Source: Micromonospora acroterricola
GTDB lineage: Bacteria; Actinomycetota; Actinomycetes; Mycobacteriales; Micromonosporaceae
Direction: 5' to 3'
Assembly (NCBI RefSeq): GCF_003172955.1
Contig: NZ_QGKR01000231.1
Coordinates: 1-64,000, forward strand
DNA: 64,000 nt
Program-made: the position numbers and the translations under genes
The notes under the pieces: generated by a model
What the model saw: the letters and a program-made list of their open reading frames with translations, nothing else
Told to the model about the DNA's origin: nothing
Database searches by the model: none
Shown here: positions 50,869 to 59,234 of the stretch, piece after piece
Numbering within the stretch: position 1 is the first letter of the stretch
Layout: each line of letters begins with the position of its first letter

Positions 50869-51330
50869 TCACGGCTGCGGGCGGTCGACCTTGCCCCGCC
50901 AGGCGCCGGTCTCCTGACCGCGCCGCTCGATGTACGTCTTGAACCGCTCCAGGTCACCCTTGGCCCGGCGGTCGACGATGCCGAGCTTGTCACCGGCCTG
51001 CTCGACCACGCCGTGCGGCTCGAACTCGAGCTGGAGGGTGACCCGGGTCTTGTCCTCGTCCAGCCGGTGGAAGGTCACCACGCCGGCCTGCTGGGTGCCG
51101 CCGGTGGAGCGCCACGCGACCCGCTCGTCGGGGAGCTGCTCGGTGATCTCGGCGTCGAACTCGCGCTTCACTCCGGCGATGTCCACCGTCCAGTGGGTCA
51201 TCGTGTCGGTGAGCTGCCGGACCTCCTGCACGCCCTCCATGAACTCGGGGAAGTCCTCGAACTGCGTCCACTGGTCGTAGGCCGTGCGAATGGGAACGGA
51301 AACGTCGACGTGTTCGGTAACACCACTCAT
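50869..51330 (-). CDS. SRPBCC-family (START-like) protein
   Basis: The 153-aa helix-grip protein of the polyketide-cyclase/dehydrase-like group has VTEHVDVSVPIRTAYDQWTQFEDFPEFMEGVQEVRQL, then GVVTFHRLDEDKTRVTLQLEFEPHGVVEQAGDKLG. It has a hydrophobic cavity for a lipid or aromatic ligand, unknown here. ATG 51330 follows AAAGGAGG. It is 49 nt downstream of the DUF2795 gene in the same direction, so it is likely one operon under the SigB/F-like promoter at 51807. Confidence 0.9.
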   Translation of the reverse strand: MSGVTEHVDVSVPIRTAYDQWTQFEDFPEFMEGVQEVRQLTDTMTHWTVDIAGVKREFDAEITEQLPDERVAWRSTGGTQQAGVVTFHRLDEDKTRVTLQLEFEPHGVVEQAGDKLGIVDRRAKGDLERFKTYIERRGQETGAWRGKVDRPQP

Positions 51331-51379
51331 CAGGAAACCTCCTTTGGCCGCCGGTCGTCCGGATCGGGGGACGATCCGG

Positions 51380-51796
51380 TCACCAGCGGGTTGTCTCGTT
51401 CTTGTTGCCGAGTGCGGCCCAGACCTCGGAGACCGTCTGGTAGCGGATGCCTTCGGGCAGTCGCTCCAGCGCCGCCACGATGTCGTCCGGCGCGTCGTTG
51501 TCGCGCGCGTTGGCGACCAGCCCCGCACGGTCGCCGGGCAGGGCGCTCATCGTGATGAACCGGCCGAGCCGGCTGCGCTGCTCGACGTCCTCGGAGCTCA
51601 TCCCCTTGGGTGCCCCGGTACGGAGCTCACCGGCCGGGGCGGTGGTCGCCTCCGGCTGGTCCTCCCCGGCCGGTTCCGGCACCCGGGACTCTTCGACCCG
51701 TGAGCCACCGGTCCCCGGCCCCTGCACGAGGCCGCTGACCTCCTGGCTCATCTGCTCGTCGATCCTTGGTCCGTGCTTGCTGTTGCCACGCTCCAT
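51380..51796 (-). CDS. DUF2795 domain protein
   Basis: The 138-aa protein begins MERGNSKHGPRIDEQM, the typical start of actinobacterial DUF2795 proteins, and continues through a disordered acidic middle. It ends with RSRLGRFITMSALPGDRAGLVANARDNDAPDDIVAALERLPEG, the DUF2795 helical domain. Function unknown, often linked with stress genes. ATG 51796 lies about 10 nt after a SigB/F-like -10 box, implying a near-leaderless mRNA. It is first in the operon with the SRPBCC gene. Confidence 0.85.
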   Translation of the reverse strand: MERGNSKHGPRIDEQMSQEVSGLVQGPGTGGSRVEESRVPEPAGEDQPEATTAPAGELRTGAPKGMSSEDVEQRSRLGRFITMSALPGDRAGLVANARDNDAPDDIVAALERLPEGIRYQTVSEVWAALGNKNETTRW

Positions 51797-51806
51797 GCTC
51801 TCTGCG

Positions 51807-51832
51807 CTACCCGGCACCCCGACGGGTAAACC
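51807..51832 (-). promoter_or_regulatory. SigB/F-like promoter (GGTTT-N15-GGGTAG)
   Basis: Minus strand: GGTTT (51832-51828), 15-nt spacer, GGGTAG (51812-51807). It lies 10 nt before the DUF2795 start codon. Confidence 0.6.
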
Positions 51833-51958
51833 GGCACCGCGTCACGAACCGGCCTCCAGCCCGGCCCCGAACCGGACCTCCACGCCCGAACCGAACAGCA
51901 GGCCCGGCCCGAACGACGAACCGCGGCCCTGGTGGCCGGCCCGCCCCGGATCCAACCC

Positions 51959-52939
51959 TCAGGAGTCGGCCGGCCTCCGTGGCGGCAGCACCGGCTCCTC
52001 CGGGTCAGGGTCACCGGCCTGCAACTGACGGCCCCGCTGGACCTCGGCGTTGATCTGCACCCCGAGCATCAGCGCCGAGTTGGACAGGTACAGCCAGACG
52101 AGGAACGCGATGACCGCCCCGAGGCTGCCGTAGGTGGCGTCGTACGAGCCGAAGTTGGCCACGTACAGGCCGAAGCCGAAGGAGGCCAACACCCAGGAGA
52201 CCAGCGCCACCGCGCCGCCCGGGGTGAGCCAGCGGAACCGGGGCTGCCGCACGTTCGGGGCGATCCAGAACAGCAGCGACAGCAGCACCATCATGATCAG
52301 GGCGAGCACGGGCCACTTCGCCACGCTCCAGACCGTGCGCGCCAGTCCGCCGGCGTTGATCAGGTCGCCGACGGCGTCGGTCACCGGACCGCTGACGATC
52401 AGCCCGGTGGCGACGACCGCGAGCAGCACCATCGAGACCGCGGCCAGGCCGATCTGCAACGGGCGCAGCTTCCACACCGGCCGCCCCTCCTGCACGCCGT
52501 AGATCGCGTTGGAGGCCCGGGTGAACGCTCCGATGAAGCCCGACGCGGACCAGAGGGCACCGAGCAGGCCGAAGCTGAGCAGCGCCTTCGGGGAGCTCTC
52601 CTGGTCCACCACCGCCCGGATGACCTTGATCATGCTGTCGTTGGCGACCACCGACCCCGCGCCCATCTGGTTGGCCAACTCGACGACCGTGTCCACGGTC
52701 TGCTCGCCGTTGGAGACCAGGCCGACCAGCGCGACCACCATGATGGTGGACGGAAAGAGCGCCAGCACCCCGTAGTAGGTGAGCGCGGCGGCCCAGTCCG
52801 AGCAGTTGTCGGTGACGAAGTTGCGCGCGCTGCGGAACACCACCCCACGCCAGGTCCGCCAGCTCAGCTGCCGCATCCGCCGAGGTACCCGTGAGCCGGG
52901 GGTGCCGCCGAGCGTCGTACCGGGCTCCGTGGTCGTCAT
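51959..52939 (-). CDS. YihY/BrkB-family membrane protein
   Basis: The 326-aa inner-membrane protein has about six helices and the family motifs RNFVTDNCSDWAAALTYYGVLALFPSTI and GFIGAFTRASNAIYGVQEGRPVWKLRPLQI. The C-terminus contains YDATYGSLGAVIAFLVWLYLSNSALMLGVQINAEVQRGRQL. The family was once called RNase BN; that activity is not supported for it. Actual role unknown. ATG follows GGGAG. A GTTT-N16-GGGTAC promoter (53001-53026) controls it, divergent from ChaB. Confidence 0.93.
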   Translation of the reverse strand: MTTTEPGTTLGGTPGSRVPRRMRQLSWRTWRGVVFRSARNFVTDNCSDWAAALTYYGVLALFPSTIMVVALVGLVSNGEQTVDTVVELANQMGAGSVVANDSMIKVIRAVVDQESSPKALLSFGLLGALWSASGFIGAFTRASNAIYGVQEGRPVWKLRPLQIGLAAVSMVLLAVVATGLIVSGPVTDAVGDLINAGGLARTVWSVAKWPVLALIMMVLLSLLFWIAPNVRQPRFRWLTPGGAVALVSWVLASFGFGLYVANFGSYDATYGSLGAVIAFLVWLYLSNSALMLGVQINAEVQRGRQLQAGDPDPEEPVLPPRRPADS

Positions 52940-53000
52940 GCCCGCTCCCTGTGCCCCGGCCGCCGGATGACCGGTCGTCCGGTCGGGCCTGGCCCGGCCG

Positions 53001-53026
53001 GTACCCGCACGGCGAAATCGACAAAC
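53001..53026 (-). promoter_or_regulatory. SigB/F-like promoter (GTTT-N16-GGGTAC) for yihY
   Basis: Minus strand: GTTT (53026-53023), 16-nt spacer, GGGTAC (53006-53001), about 60 nt upstream of the YihY/BrkB start. Full consensus match. Confidence 0.65.
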
Positions 53027-53056
53027 CCGTCCACCGCCGCGCCACCGCCGCGTATG

Positions 53057-53081
53057 GTTTGCCGCCCCGTCACCGGGGAAC
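53057..53081 (+). promoter_or_regulatory. SigB/F-like promoter (GTTT-N15-GGGAAC) for chaB
   Basis: Plus strand: GTTT (53057-53060), 15-nt spacer, GGGAAC (53076-53081), 36 nt upstream of the ChaB start and back-to-back with the yihY promoter. One mismatch from GGGTAC. Confidence 0.5.
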
Positions 53082-53117
53082 GGTCACGGTGACCCTGTCG
53101 ACACGGAGGAGGACGAG

Positions 53118-53519
53118 ATGCCCGGGCGCGAGGATCTGCCCAGCACGCTGCGACGCTCCCCGGATAAGGCGCAGCGCACGTGGGAGAAGACGCACGACTC
53201 GGCGGTGGAGACCTACGGCGAGGGGGAGCGGTCGCACCGCACCGCGTTCGCCGCGGTGAAGCACCAGTTCGAGAAGGTGGGCGACCACTGGGAGCCGAAG
53301 GGCCGCAAGGGCCCGAGCGACCGCCAGGCGGCGGGTGGCGGGCCGGAACGGCGTGCTCCCACCGCGGGTGGGGTGGACGCCAACGCCACCAAGGACCACC
53401 TGATGTCGGTGGCCCGCGAGCTGGACGTACCCGGCCGGTCCAGCATGACCAAGCCGGAACTGGTCAAGGCGATCGAGAAGGCCAACGACCGGGCCACCCG
53501 CAAGGCCCGCGGCGACTGA
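53118..53519 (+). CDS. ChaB family protein with C-terminal Rho-N/SAP-like motif
   Basis: The 133-aa soluble protein has an N-terminal ChaB domain (about 1-62): REDLPSTLRRSPDKAQRTWEKTHDSAVETYGEGERSHRTAFAAVKHQFEKVGDHW. A disordered linker and a C-terminal helix-extended-helix (ATKDHLMSVARELDVPGRSSMTKPELVKAIEKAN), like a Rho N-terminal/SAP nucleic-acid-binding motif, follow. ChaB was named as a cation-transport regulator; evidence for that is weak. The ATG follows GGAGGAGG. It is divergent from yihY under a SigB/F-like promoter. Confidence 0.9.
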   Translation: MPGREDLPSTLRRSPDKAQRTWEKTHDSAVETYGEGERSHRTAFAAVKHQFEKVGDHWEPKGRKGPSDRQAAGGGPERRAPTAGGVDANATKDHLMSVARELDVPGRSSMTKPELVKAIEKANDRATRKARGD

Positions 53520-53552
53520 CCGTCGCGGCCGCACCGAGGAGCAGACCCCGAG

Positions 53553-53595
53553 GCGGTACGGGCGGATGCGGCAACCCCGCACCCGCCCGTACCGC
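53553..53595. terminator. Bidirectional terminator, 18-bp stem with one mismatch
   Basis: GCGGTACGGGCGG pairs with CCGCCCGTACCGC. After one a/c mismatch, TGCGG pairs with CCGCA around a 5-nt loop. It lies between the convergent ChaB and aldehyde dehydrogenase genes and abuts the latter's stop codon. Confidence 0.7.
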
Positions 53596-55029
53596 TCACC
53601 AGTGCCCGCCGCCCGGCGCCTCGATGTGCACCGCCTTCGTGGCGGTGAACTCGTCCAGGAGTTCCGGGCCGTACCCGAAGCCCTGCCCGCTGGCCCGGCG
53701 CGGGTGGGCGGCGCCGCCCGGTGCGCCACCGAACACTGAATTGATCTTCACGGTGCCCACGGGCAGCTCCCGCCAGGCCCGCTGGGCGTGGCTCATCGAC
53801 GCGGTCAGCACCGTGGCGGCCAGCCCGTACGGGGAGTCCGCCGCGCAGCGCAGCGCCTCGTCGAACGAGTCGACGACCACCACCGGCGCGACCGGCCCGA
53901 ACGTCTCCTCCCGCACCAGCGTCATGTCGTGCCGGCAGTCGGTGACCACGGTGGCCGGGTAGAACGCCCCCGGCCCGTCCGGCAGGTCCCCGCCGGTGAG
54001 CACCCGGGCGCCGGCCCCCACCGCCGCCGTCACCTGCCCGTGCACGTGGTCGCGGTGTCGCCGGTCGACCAGCGGGCCCAGCTCGACGCCCGGTTCCCGG
54101 CCCGGGCCGACCCGCAGCGCGCCGGCCCGCTCGACGAGCGCCGCCACGAAGTCGTCGGCCACCTCCCGGTGGACGTAGATCCGCTCCACCGCCACGCAGA
54201 TCTGTCCGGCGTTGGCGAACGCGCCGAGCGCGGCCTGCGCCGCCGCCCAGCCGGGGTCGACACCGGCGTCGACGACCAGCGCGTCGCTGCCGCCGTTCTC
54301 CAGCAGCACCTTCGCGCCGGTGCGGGCCGCGGCGGCGGCGATCGACCGGCCGGTCGCGGTGGAGCCGACGTGCGCGACCACGTCCACCTCCTGGCCGGCC
54401 AGCGCCGCACCGACCTCCGGCCCACCGGTGAGCAGCGACAGCACGCCGGCCGGCAGCGCCTGGTCCAGCGCGCGGGCCAGCAACCAGCCCGTCGCCGGCG
54501 TCCGTTCGCTGGGCTTGTAGAGCACCACGTTGCCGGTGACCAGGGCCGCGCCGAGCAGGCCGCAGGAGACCGCCACCGGGTCGTTCCACGGGGTGATCGC
54601 GGCAACCACGCCGCGCGGCTGCGGCGTCATGAAGTCCAGGGCGTCCGTCTCGCCGTGCAGCGTCCGTCCGCCGCGCAGCGGGGCCAGCTCCGCGTACTGT
54701 CGCAGGGTGCCGATGCCCGCCTCGACGCCGCCGCGCGCGTCCGCCAGCGGCTTGCCCATCTCCGCGGTGACGGCCGCGGCCAGTTCCTCGGTCACCGCCT
54801 CCACCGCGTCCGCAGCCCGGTGCAGCGACGCCGCCCGCGCGGCCGGCGCGGTGGCCGCCCACTCCGCCGCCGCCTCGCGTGCCGCCTCGACCGCCTTGCC
54901 GACCTCGTCGGCCGTGGCCACCGGCACCGAGCTGACCGGCGAACCGTCCGCCGGATCATGGACGACCAGTTCGCCGCCTCCGCCGCCAACGCCCCAGACC
55001 CCGCCCACCAGCTGCGCAACCGTGTACAT
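53596..55029 (-). CDS. Aldehyde dehydrogenase family protein
   Basis: NAD(P)-dependent ALDH of 477 aa. Motifs: ITPWNDPVAVSCG (cofactor/oxyanion Asn), GSTATGRSIAAAAARTG, conserved Glu in LLENGGSDALVV, catalytic Cys in FANAGQICVAVERIYVHRE, and REETFGPVAPV. The substrate cannot be told from sequence; the C-terminus PELLDEFTATKAVHIE is usual. ATG 55029 begins MYTVAQLVGGVW. It is divergent from the FAD oxidoreductase at 55102, so a shared promoter region of 72 nt lies between. Confidence 0.92.
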   Translation of the reverse strand: MYTVAQLVGGVWGVGGGGGELVVHDPADGSPVSSVPVATADEVGKAVEAAREAAAEWAATAPAARAASLHRAADAVEAVTEELAAAVTAEMGKPLADARGGVEAGIGTLRQYAELAPLRGGRTLHGETDALDFMTPQPRGVVAAITPWNDPVAVSCGLLGAALVTGNVVLYKPSERTPATGWLLARALDQALPAGVLSLLTGGPEVGAALAGQEVDVVAHVGSTATGRSIAAAAARTGAKVLLENGGSDALVVDAGVDPGWAAAQAALGAFANAGQICVAVERIYVHREVADDFVAALVERAGALRVGPGREPGVELGPLVDRRHRDHVHGQVTAAVGAGARVLTGGDLPDGPGAFYPATVVTDCRHDMTLVREETFGPVAPVVVVDSFDEALRCAADSPYGLAATVLTASMSHAQRAWRELPVGTVKINSVFGGAPGGAAHPRRASGQGFGYGPELLDEFTATKAVHIEAPGGGHW

Positions 55030-55101
55030 GCGGCGTTGGATGCCCCGGCCCCGGCGAGGCAAACGCGTTTCGCCCGGTTGCGCGCCGGGTAGGCGGATCG
55101 G

Positions 55102-56709
55102 ATGACCGCCATGGGCGCGCAGAGCGCTGACGCCGTCGTCATCGGGGCCGGCCACAACGGCCTGGTGGCGGCCAACCTCCTGGCCGACGCCGGGTGGGAC
55201 GTGGTGGTGCTGGAGGCGACGGCGGCGCCCGGCGGCGCCGTCCGCTCCGCCGAGGTGACGGCGCCCGGCTACCTCAGCGACCTCTACAGCTCGTTCTATC
55301 CCCTGGGGTATGCCTCACCCGTGCTGCGCGGGCTCGACCTGGACCGGTACGGGCTGTCCTGGCGGCACTCGCCGGACGTGCTGGCGCACCTGCTGCCGGA
55401 CGGTCGGGCGGCGGTCATCAACCGGGATCCGGCCGTCACCGCCGCCTCGCTGGAACAGTTCGCGCCCGGCGACGGCAAGCGCTGGATGAACGCGTACACC
55501 GACTGGCTCGAGGTCGCCGAGCCGATGCTCACGACCATCACCACACCGTTCCCCCCGGTGCGGGGCGGGCTGGGTCTGCTGCGTCGGCTGCGGATCGCCG
55601 GCGCGCTGCGGCTGGCCCGGCGGCTCGTGGTGCCGGTCCGCAAGCTCGGTGACGAACTCTTCGAGGGCGCTGGCGGGCCGGTGCTGATGGCCGGCTGCGC
55701 CCTGCACACCGACCTGTCCCCGGACGAGGCCGGCTCCGGGGTGTACGGCTGGCTGCTGGCCATGCTCGGCCAGCAGGTCGGCTGGCCGGTGCCCGACGGC
55801 GGCGCGCAGCAGATCACCAACGCGTTGGTGTCCCGGCTCGAGGAACGCGGCGGCCGGATCCTCTACGGCGCCCACGTCGACCGGGTGCTCATCGCCCGGG
55901 GCCGGGCCATGGGGGTGCGTACGAGGGGCGGCGCGCTGTGGCGGGCCCGCCGGGCCGTGCTCGCCGACGTGCCGGCGCCCGCGCTCTACCTCGACCTGGT
56001 CGGCGCGGCGGTGCTGCCGTCGCGGCTGGTGGAGGACCTGGCGCACTTCCGGTGGGACGGCTCGACGCTGAAGGTGGACTGGGCGCTCTCCGCGCCGGTG
56101 CCGTGGACGAACCGGGAGGTGGCGACCGCCGGCACCGTGCACCTGGGCGCCGATCTGGACGGGCTCAACCGCTATGCCGGTGAGCTGGCCCGCGGCGAGC
56201 TGCCCCGGGACCCGTTCCTCCTGGTCGGCCAGATGTCGGTGGCCGACCCGAGTCACTCGCCGCCGGGCACCGAGTCGCTCTGGTCGTACACCCACCTGCC
56301 GTTCCGACGGGACTGGCGGGCAGCGGACCTCGCCGGGCACGTGCAGCGGATGGAGGAGGTGCTGGAGGCCGCGGCCCCCGGTTTCCGGCAACTGATCGTC
56401 GGCCGGCACGTGGCCGGGCCGGCCGACCTGGAGGACGGCGACCCGAGCCTCGTCGGCGGGGCGCTCGGCGGTGGCACCGCCGCCGCGTACCAGCAGCTGT
56501 TCCTGCGCCCGATCCCCGGCCTGGGCCGGGCGGACACCCCGGTGGACCGGCTCTTCCTGGCCAGCGCGTCGGCGCACCCCGGCGGCGGGGTGCACGGCGC
56601 GCCCGGCGCGAACGCGGCCCGCGCCGCGCTGGCGCGCGACGGCGCGCTCACCGGCCGGGCCTACGCCGCCGCCATCGCGACCGCGCACCGCGCCGTCTAC
56701 CCCGACTGA
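55102..56709 (+). CDS. FAD-dependent phytoene-dehydrogenase-like oxidoreductase
   Basis: Flavoprotein of 535 aa. The N-terminal Rossmann motif is AVVIGAGHNGLVAANLLADAGWDVVVLEA followed by APGGAVRSAEVTAPGYLSDL. The middle holds PDGGAQQITNALVSRLEERGGRILYGAHVDRVL, the usual second FAD-contact region, and the end carries ASAHPGGGVHGAPGANAARAAL, the conserved FAD-binding C-terminus. It belongs to the CrtI-like NAD(P)/FAD family, which includes many non-carotenoid enzymes. No carotenoid genes are adjacent. ATG 55102 has AGGCGG upstream. Confidence 0.92.
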   Translation: MTAMGAQSADAVVIGAGHNGLVAANLLADAGWDVVVLEATAAPGGAVRSAEVTAPGYLSDLYSSFYPLGYASPVLRGLDLDRYGLSWRHSPDVLAHLLPDGRAAVINRDPAVTAASLEQFAPGDGKRWMNAYTDWLEVAEPMLTTITTPFPPVRGGLGLLRRLRIAGALRLARRLVVPVRKLGDELFEGAGGPVLMAGCALHTDLSPDEAGSGVYGWLLAMLGQQVGWPVPDGGAQQITNALVSRLEERGGRILYGAHVDRVLIARGRAMGVRTRGGALWRARRAVLADVPAPALYLDLVGAAVLPSRLVEDLAHFRWDGSTLKVDWALSAPVPWTNREVATAGTVHLGADLDGLNRYAGELARGELPRDPFLLVGQMSVADPSHSPPGTESLWSYTHLPFRRDWRAADLAGHVQRMEEVLEAAAPGFRQLIVGRHVAGPADLEDGDPSLVGGALGGGTAAAYQQLFLRPIPGLGRADTPVDRLFLASASAHPGGGVHGAPGANAARAALARDGALTGRAYAAAIATAHRAVYPD

Positions 56710-56724
56710 CCCGCCGCGCCCTGG

Positions 56725-56752
56725 CCGGCCCGCCCATGTCAAGGCGGGCCGG
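56725..56752. terminator. Bidirectional hairpin terminator
   Basis: CCGGCCCGCC pairs with GGCGGGCCGG around an 8-nt loop (catgtcaa), between the convergent flavoprotein and mannose synthase genes. Confidence 0.7.
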
Positions 56753-56762
56753 GGTACGCGGT

Positions 56763-57530
56763 TCAGCTGGTGATGTTGCGGTGCTTGCTGCGCAGCCGGA
56801 ACGGCATCAGCGCGCTCTCGATCTTGGTCGCGGTGGTCATCTTGGACTCCCCGTCGCGCCGCTCCTCGAAGCGGATCGGCACCTCCAGGATCGTGTGCCC
56901 CAGCTTGGTGGCCAGGTAGTGCATCTCCACCTGGAAGCTGTAGCCGTTGGACTGCACCCGGTCCAGGCCGATGTCCCGCAGCGCGTCGGCCCGCCAGATC
57001 TTGAAGCCGGCGGTCAGGTCCCGGATCCGCACCCGCAGCAGGGTGTGCACGTAGAGGTTGGCCCAGCCGCTGAGCGCCCGACGGTACAGCGGCCAGTTCT
57101 CGTCCAGCTCGCCACCGGGCACGTACCGGGAACCGATCACCACGCCCGCCTGGGTGGAGAGCAGGGCGCCCAACATCCCCGGCAGCGCCTCCGGCGGGTG
57201 GGACAGGTCGGCGTCCATCTGCGCCACGTACTCGGCGCCGCCGTCGAGCGCCCGGCTCATCCCGTCCACGTACGCCCGGCCCAGGCCCTCCTTGCCGGCC
57301 CGGTGCACCACCTCGATCCGGTCGGGGTGCTCGATGGCCAGCTTGTCGGCCACCTCCCCGGTGCCGTCGGGGGAGTTGTCGTCGGCAACGAGGATGCGCA
57401 GCCCCGGCAGCGGCAGTGCGAGCAGCCGCTCGACCAGCGCCGGGAGGTTGCCCGCCTCGTTGTAGGTGGGCACCACGACGGTCAGGCGCGCGTCCCGCCA
57501 CGGCGACGGCAGCTGCACGGGCTCGATCAT
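56763..57530 (-). CDS. ppm1: Polyprenol monophosphomannose synthase (GT2)
   Basis: Glycosyltransferase of 255 aa that transfers mannose from GDP-mannose to polyprenyl phosphate at the cytoplasmic membrane face; the product feeds protein O-mannosylation and lipoglycan synthesis in actinobacteria. GT2 motifs are visible: LTVVVPTYNEAGNLPALVERLL, ILVADDNSPDGTGEVAD, DADLSHPPE (DxD) and YRRALSGWANLYV. ATG 57530 has GAGG 9 nt upstream; ATG 57539 abuts that site and is less likely. Identity to Ppm1 domain 2 is a family call. Confidence 0.9.
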   Translation of the reverse strand: MIEPVQLPSPWRDARLTVVVPTYNEAGNLPALVERLLALPLPGLRILVADDNSPDGTGEVADKLAIEHPDRIEVVHRAGKEGLGRAYVDGMSRALDGGAEYVAQMDADLSHPPEALPGMLGALLSTQAGVVIGSRYVPGGELDENWPLYRRALSGWANLYVHTLLRVRIRDLTAGFKIWRADALRDIGLDRVQSNGYSFQVEMHYLATKLGHTILEVPIRFEERRDGESKMTTATKIESALMPFRLRSKHRNITS

Positions 57531-57683
57531 GTCGGACATCCTCGGTTTGCGGACAGGGCTACCTGAGAGGGTAGCCAGTTGCCACATCCGGGTTGAAAAG
57601 GCTCCCCGTCCGGGCGTTGCGGGCGGTCGACCCGCACCGTGCGTTCGGTAGGGCCGCAGGCCAGCTCGGCACGGCGAGTCGGC

Positions 57684-58685
57684 TCAGCGCAGGCGTCGCG
57701 CCGCGGCGGTGAGGGCAAACGCCACGCCGGCGAGCGCGACACCGGACAGCGCCGGCTTGTGGGTGCCGACCCAGAGGGCCGCCGAACGGCTGCGCGCCTG
57801 GTCGGTGAAGACGCCCGCCGCGCCCCGGTCCCGGTCCTCGTCGCCGGGGTGGTCGAGGTTGTCCCGCCAGGTGGCCGGGTCGATCTCCTCGCCGGTCTGC
57901 TGGCTGTCGTACCCGTCGCGGGCGAGCTTGCGGTCGAGCAGGCCGGGGATCAGGATGTCGCCCAGCCGGGCCCGCCAGGTCGGACCACCCACGTTCAGCT
58001 CGCGGGTGCCGTGGTCGGCGGCCCAGACGATCGCCCGCGCGGCCAGCTCCGGTGCGAAGATCGGCGGCACCGGCTGCGGATGCCGGGGCAGCCGGGTGCG
58101 GACCCAGGAGAACTGTGGTGTGTTCACCGCGGGGAGCTGCACCATCGACAGCCTCACCCCCGGGCAGTCGTGCAGCAGCTCGGCCCGCAGCGAGTCGTTG
58201 AACCCCTGGACGGCGTGCTTGCTCGCGCAGTACGCCGACTGCAGCGGGATCCCCCGGTAGGCCAGCGCCGAGCCAACCTGCACGATCGCGCCCCGACCGT
58301 GCGCGCGCATGTGCCGCAGCGCCGCCAGGGTGCCGTGCACCGTGCCCAGGTAGGTGACCTCGGTGACCCGGCGGAACTCCCGCGCCGGGATCTCCCAGGC
58401 GGGCGCGAACACCGACACCATCGCGTTGTTGATCCACACGTCGATGGCACCCCAGCGGTGCACCACGTCGTCGGCGGCCTGCTGCACCGCACCCGCGTCG
58501 GCCACGTCGACCCGGTACGCCCGCACGTCGGCGGCGCCGCGTAGCCGGCACTCCCGCTCGGCGGCGGCCAGCCCCGCCTCACCCCGGGCCAGCAGCGCGA
58601 GCCGGGCGCCCCGGGCGGCGTACGCGTGCGCGACCGCACGACCCACGCCGGCGCTCGCGCCGGTCACCACCACGGTCTGCGTCAC
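57684..58685 (-). CDS. Short-chain dehydrogenase/reductase
   Basis: The 333-aa SDR has cofactor motif TGASAGVGRAVAHAYAARGA (TGxxxGxG), NNAMV in the central sheet and the catalytic YCASK (YxxxK) with Ser upstream (VGSALAYRG). The C-terminal extension (about 255-333) ends in a hydrophobic helix followed by RRLR, so it may be membrane-tethered. The GTGA overlap places its start inside the stop of the SRPBCC gene, a coupled operon. The substrate is unknown. Confidence 0.92.
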   Translation of the reverse strand: MTQTVVVTGASAGVGRAVAHAYAARGARLALLARGEAGLAAAERECRLRGAADVRAYRVDVADAGAVQQAADDVVHRWGAIDVWINNAMVSVFAPAWEIPAREFRRVTEVTYLGTVHGTLAALRHMRAHGRGAIVQVGSALAYRGIPLQSAYCASKHAVQGFNDSLRAELLHDCPGVRLSMVQLPAVNTPQFSWVRTRLPRHPQPVPPIFAPELAARAIVWAADHGTRELNVGGPTWRARLGDILIPGLLDRKLARDGYDSQQTGEEIDPATWRDNLDHPGDEDRDRGAAGVFTDQARSRSAALWVGTHKPALSGVALAGVAFALTAAARRLR

Positions 58686-59128
58686 GACGAACCCTTCTGG
58701 CGGGTGGCGATGTCGGACAGCCGGTTCAGCGTCTCCCGGTTGCGCAGGTGCAGCACCAGGTCGTTGAGCCTGTTGCGGACCCAGCGCAGCGGACCCGCGG
58801 CGAAATCCTCACCGATGCGGACCCGGGTGGCGCCGTCGCCGACCGGTTCCAGGGTGAACGACACGATCGCCTCGCCGGCCGGCCACAGACCGGCCCGCAG
58901 CACGAGCCGGTGCGGTGGCTCGCACAGGAGCACGGTCGAGGCGTCCTGCAGGGAGAACGGCCACGGCCCGGCCCGGTGGTGCAACTGGCTGCCCACCCGC
59001 GGCCAGGCGTCGTCCACGTCGCGCACGTGTGCCGTGCCGACCACCCAGTCGCTGTACGTCCATCCGTCCGCCAGCACGTCGAACACCTGCTGCGGGGGAG
59101 CGCCGATCACTTTCTCCACTATCGCCAC
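58682..59128 (-). CDS. SRPBCC-family (START-like) protein
   Basis: The 148-aa helix-grip protein has AIVEKVIGAPPQQVFDVLADGWTYSDWVVGTAHVRDVDDAWPRVGSQLHHRAG, then FTLEPVGDGATRVRIGEDFAAGPLRWVRNRLNDLVLH. It likely binds a hydrophobic ligand. GTG 59128 follows GGGAG. It overlaps the SDR gene by 4 nt (GTGA), so the two work in one operon; a pathway role with the SDR is inferred from coupling. Confidence 0.9.
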   Translation of the reverse strand: MAIVEKVIGAPPQQVFDVLADGWTYSDWVVGTAHVRDVDDAWPRVGSQLHHRAGPWPFSLQDASTVLLCEPPHRLVLRAGLWPAGEAIVSFTLEPVGDGATRVRIGEDFAAGPLRWVRNRLNDLVLHLRNRETLNRLSDIATRQKGSS

Positions 59129-59234
59129 TGGGCTCCCATACCCGGCCCGGGGCGGAGGCTAACGGCTGGCGGGTTAGCTTCTCCGGAGCGCCGGGTAAGG
59201 CCGAGTCGACGGCACCGGCCCCACCGCGCCGAGG

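Noticed and set aside
55315-57501. 728-codon open frame on the minus strand
   Set aside because: It runs antisense to the FAD oxidoreductase and out of frame through ppm1. It is a GC-bias shadow.
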